Shown here one piece after another: positions 63,032 to 64,000 of a stretch of DNA of 64,000 nucleotides. The first letter of the stretch is position 1; each line of letters opens with the position of its first letter. The translations under genes and the position numbers were made by a program. Origin of the DNA: Planotetraspora sp. A-T 1434 (lineage in GTDB: Bacteria; Actinomycetota; Actinomycetes; Streptosporangiales; Streptosporangiaceae); contig NZ_JAOEGB010000010.1 in NCBI RefSeq assembly GCF_025420585.1, forward strand, positions 186,001-250,000. Direction: 5' to 3'. The notes beneath the pieces were generated by a model that was given only the letters and a program-made list of their open reading frames with translations, made no database searches and had not been told where the DNA came from.

Positions 63032-64000
63032 TCAGTCGTCGGTCATGTGGGTCCGCAGCCGGTGCAGCCGCAGGGCGAGCTGGATTTCCAGGGACCGCTC
63101 GGGCTCCTGCCAGTCCGCGCCGAGGAGCTGTCCCACCCGGTCGAGCCGCTGGGTCACCGTGTTCACGTGGATGTGCAGAACGTCGGCCGTACGGGACAGG
63201 GAGCCGCCCGCGCCGAAGTAGGCCGCGAGCGTCCTGACCAGGGCGGTGCCGCGCCGCGCGTCGTAGTCGAGCACCGGGCCGAGCGATGAGGCCAGGAAGC
63301 CCGGCACGTCGCGCCCCTCGCCGATCAGCAGGCCGACGAAGCCCAGCTCCTCGGCGCTCGCCCCGTCGCCCGCCCGGCCGAGGGCGGCGAGCGCGCCGGC
63401 GCAGCGCTGGGCCTCCCCGTAGGCGGCCGCGACCGTGGTGAGGCTGCAGCTCGCGGCTCCCGCCGTGGCCGGACGGCCCAGGGAGGAGCTCAGCTCGGCG
63501 GCGACGCGGCGGGCCATCAGGCCGGGTTTGTGCCCGGGCAGCAGGAGCACGACCTCGTCACCCCGCGCGGCGGCCAGGCCGTGGGCGAGCGTGGCCTGGG
63601 AGGACGCCCAGAACGCGGCGCGCTCCCGCTGCCCCTCTCTCCGGCCGGCGTCGTGCCGCGCGACGACCAGCACGTGCGGCGCGTCGAGGTCCACGCCGAG
63701 CCGCCGCGCCCGGTCGTGCAGCCCGGCCAGCTCGGGCCGGGAGATGAGGTCGTCGAGCAGCTCGCCGCGCACCCGCCCCTCGGCCTCGGCCACGCTCCGC
63801 CGGAACAGCAGCAGCAACGCCGTGACCAGCGCCGCCCGCTCCAGGATGCGCTGGTCGGTGTCGGCGACCGGGCTTTCGGTCCGCAGCACCAGAGTGCACA
63901 GCGGCGCGGCCCCGACGTCCACCGAGGCCACGAACGCGTCGCCCCGCTTGACCGTACGGCCCAGCGCCCGCGACGACTGGGCGGCGTCGAACACCCCGGC
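63032..64000 (-). CDS. PucR/CdaR-family transcriptional regulator (5' part outside window)
   Basis: At least 320 aa visible; the frame is open through base 64000, so the N-terminus is missing. The C-terminal PucR-type HTH is LVRTLAAYFGAGGSLSRTADVLHIHVNTVTQRLDRVGQLLG (in pieces), ending 10 residues later with LALRLHRLRTHMTDD. Before it is the GGDEF-like/PucR sensor region (LLLPGHKPGLMARRVAAELS). Such regulators usually activate a nearby catabolic or transport operon, here the MHS transporter and hydrolase 76 bp downstream. Confidence 0.88.
   Translation of the reverse strand, partial: AGVFDAAQSSRALGRTVKRGDAFVASVDVGAAPLCTLVLRTESPVADTDQRILERAALVTALLLLFRRSVAEAEGRVRGELLDDLISRPELAGLHDRARRLGVDLDAPHVLVVARHDAGRREGQRERAAFWASSQATLAHGLAAARGDEVVLLLPGHKPGLMARRVAAELSSSLGRPATAGAASCSLTTVAAAYGEAQRCAGALAALGRAGDGASAEELGFVGLLIGEGRDVPGFLASSLGPVLDYDARRGTALVRTLAAYFGAGGSLSRTADVLHIHVNTVTQRLDRVGQLLGADWQEPERSLEIQLALRLHRLRTHMTDD

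Overview
The window is about 64 kb of very G+C-rich chromosome from a filamentous-type actinomycete. Evidence for this includes a mycothiol S-conjugate amidase (Mca), a GTP-type PEP carboxykinase, an AfsQ1/AfsQ2-like two-component system with its lipoprotein, PhoH2 and an Rv1086-type short Z-prenyl synthase close together, family-5 uracil-DNA glycosylase, DUF4307 next to greA, GTG starts, and many TGATG/GTGA stop-start overlaps. A member of the Streptosporangiales is my best guess; the sequence alone does not prove it. No rRNA, phage, plasmid or insertion sequence was seen. This is mostly core and secondary-core chromosome.

Layout. 1-8.5 kb: a PadR/HAAS pair, a cytochrome P450, UdgB, a Rex-controlled NDH-2, an ACT-domain protein coupled to a deformylase-like protein with an altered active site, an odd 73-nt tRNA with anticodon UAA, and an orphan sensor kinase. 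8.9-21 kb: Bax1-I protein, DUF4287, a PPOX flavoprotein, a thiolase, a PQQ-propeller lipoprotein, an SGNH hydrolase, cystathionine beta-synthase, a secreted metallophosphoesterase plus a beta-propeller protein, and a cystathionine gamma-synthase/lyase (with CBS, a transsulfuration set). 21-32 kb: an AAA/VWA pair, FIST-ROK, threonine dehydratase, an M1 peptidase, an RDD protein, and hppD divergent from an Lrp-type regulator. 32-45 kb: class A PBP, a DUF255/thioredoxin-fold protein, a degenerate double cyclase-fold protein, an mca operon, DUF4307-greA, an NlpC/P60 hydrolase and an oligopeptide-binding protein. 45-64 kb: a TetR/MFS efflux operon, pckG with DasR-like sites, a three-gene MNIO (DUF692) cassette, uppS-phoH2, the AfsQ-like system divergent from a lytic transglycosylase-like gene, a family 2 glycosyltransferase, a frameshifted hydrolase, an MHS transporter and a PucR-type regulator cut by the window end.

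Two things stand out. (1) Four intergenic arrays (3.4, 10.6, 20.5 and 34.4 kb) are built from one previously unfamiliar repeat whose conserved head is GTGATCATGCA, usually followed four bases later by TTCCCG. Copies recur every 53 bp (five helical turns), point inward from both sides, and are placed symmetrically about a dyad to within one base. Three of the four arrays lie between convergent genes. (2) At 50.1-52.5 kb, a membrane protein whose eight cysteines all lie in a Gly/Ser/Cys-repeat C-terminal tail is translationally coupled to a DUF692/MNIO enzyme and a small partner protein. This looks like a RiPP-style cysteine-modifying system acting on a membrane-anchored substrate.

Regulatory sites that can be read directly include two Rex operators before ndh, an AfsQ1-type box and a perfect TGTGA-N6-TCACA CRP-type site in the afsQ-like/transglycosylase divergent region, two DasR-like dre sites before pckG, a TetR palindrome at an apparently leaderless MFS gene, and an Lrp-like inverted repeat between hppD and its likely regulator.
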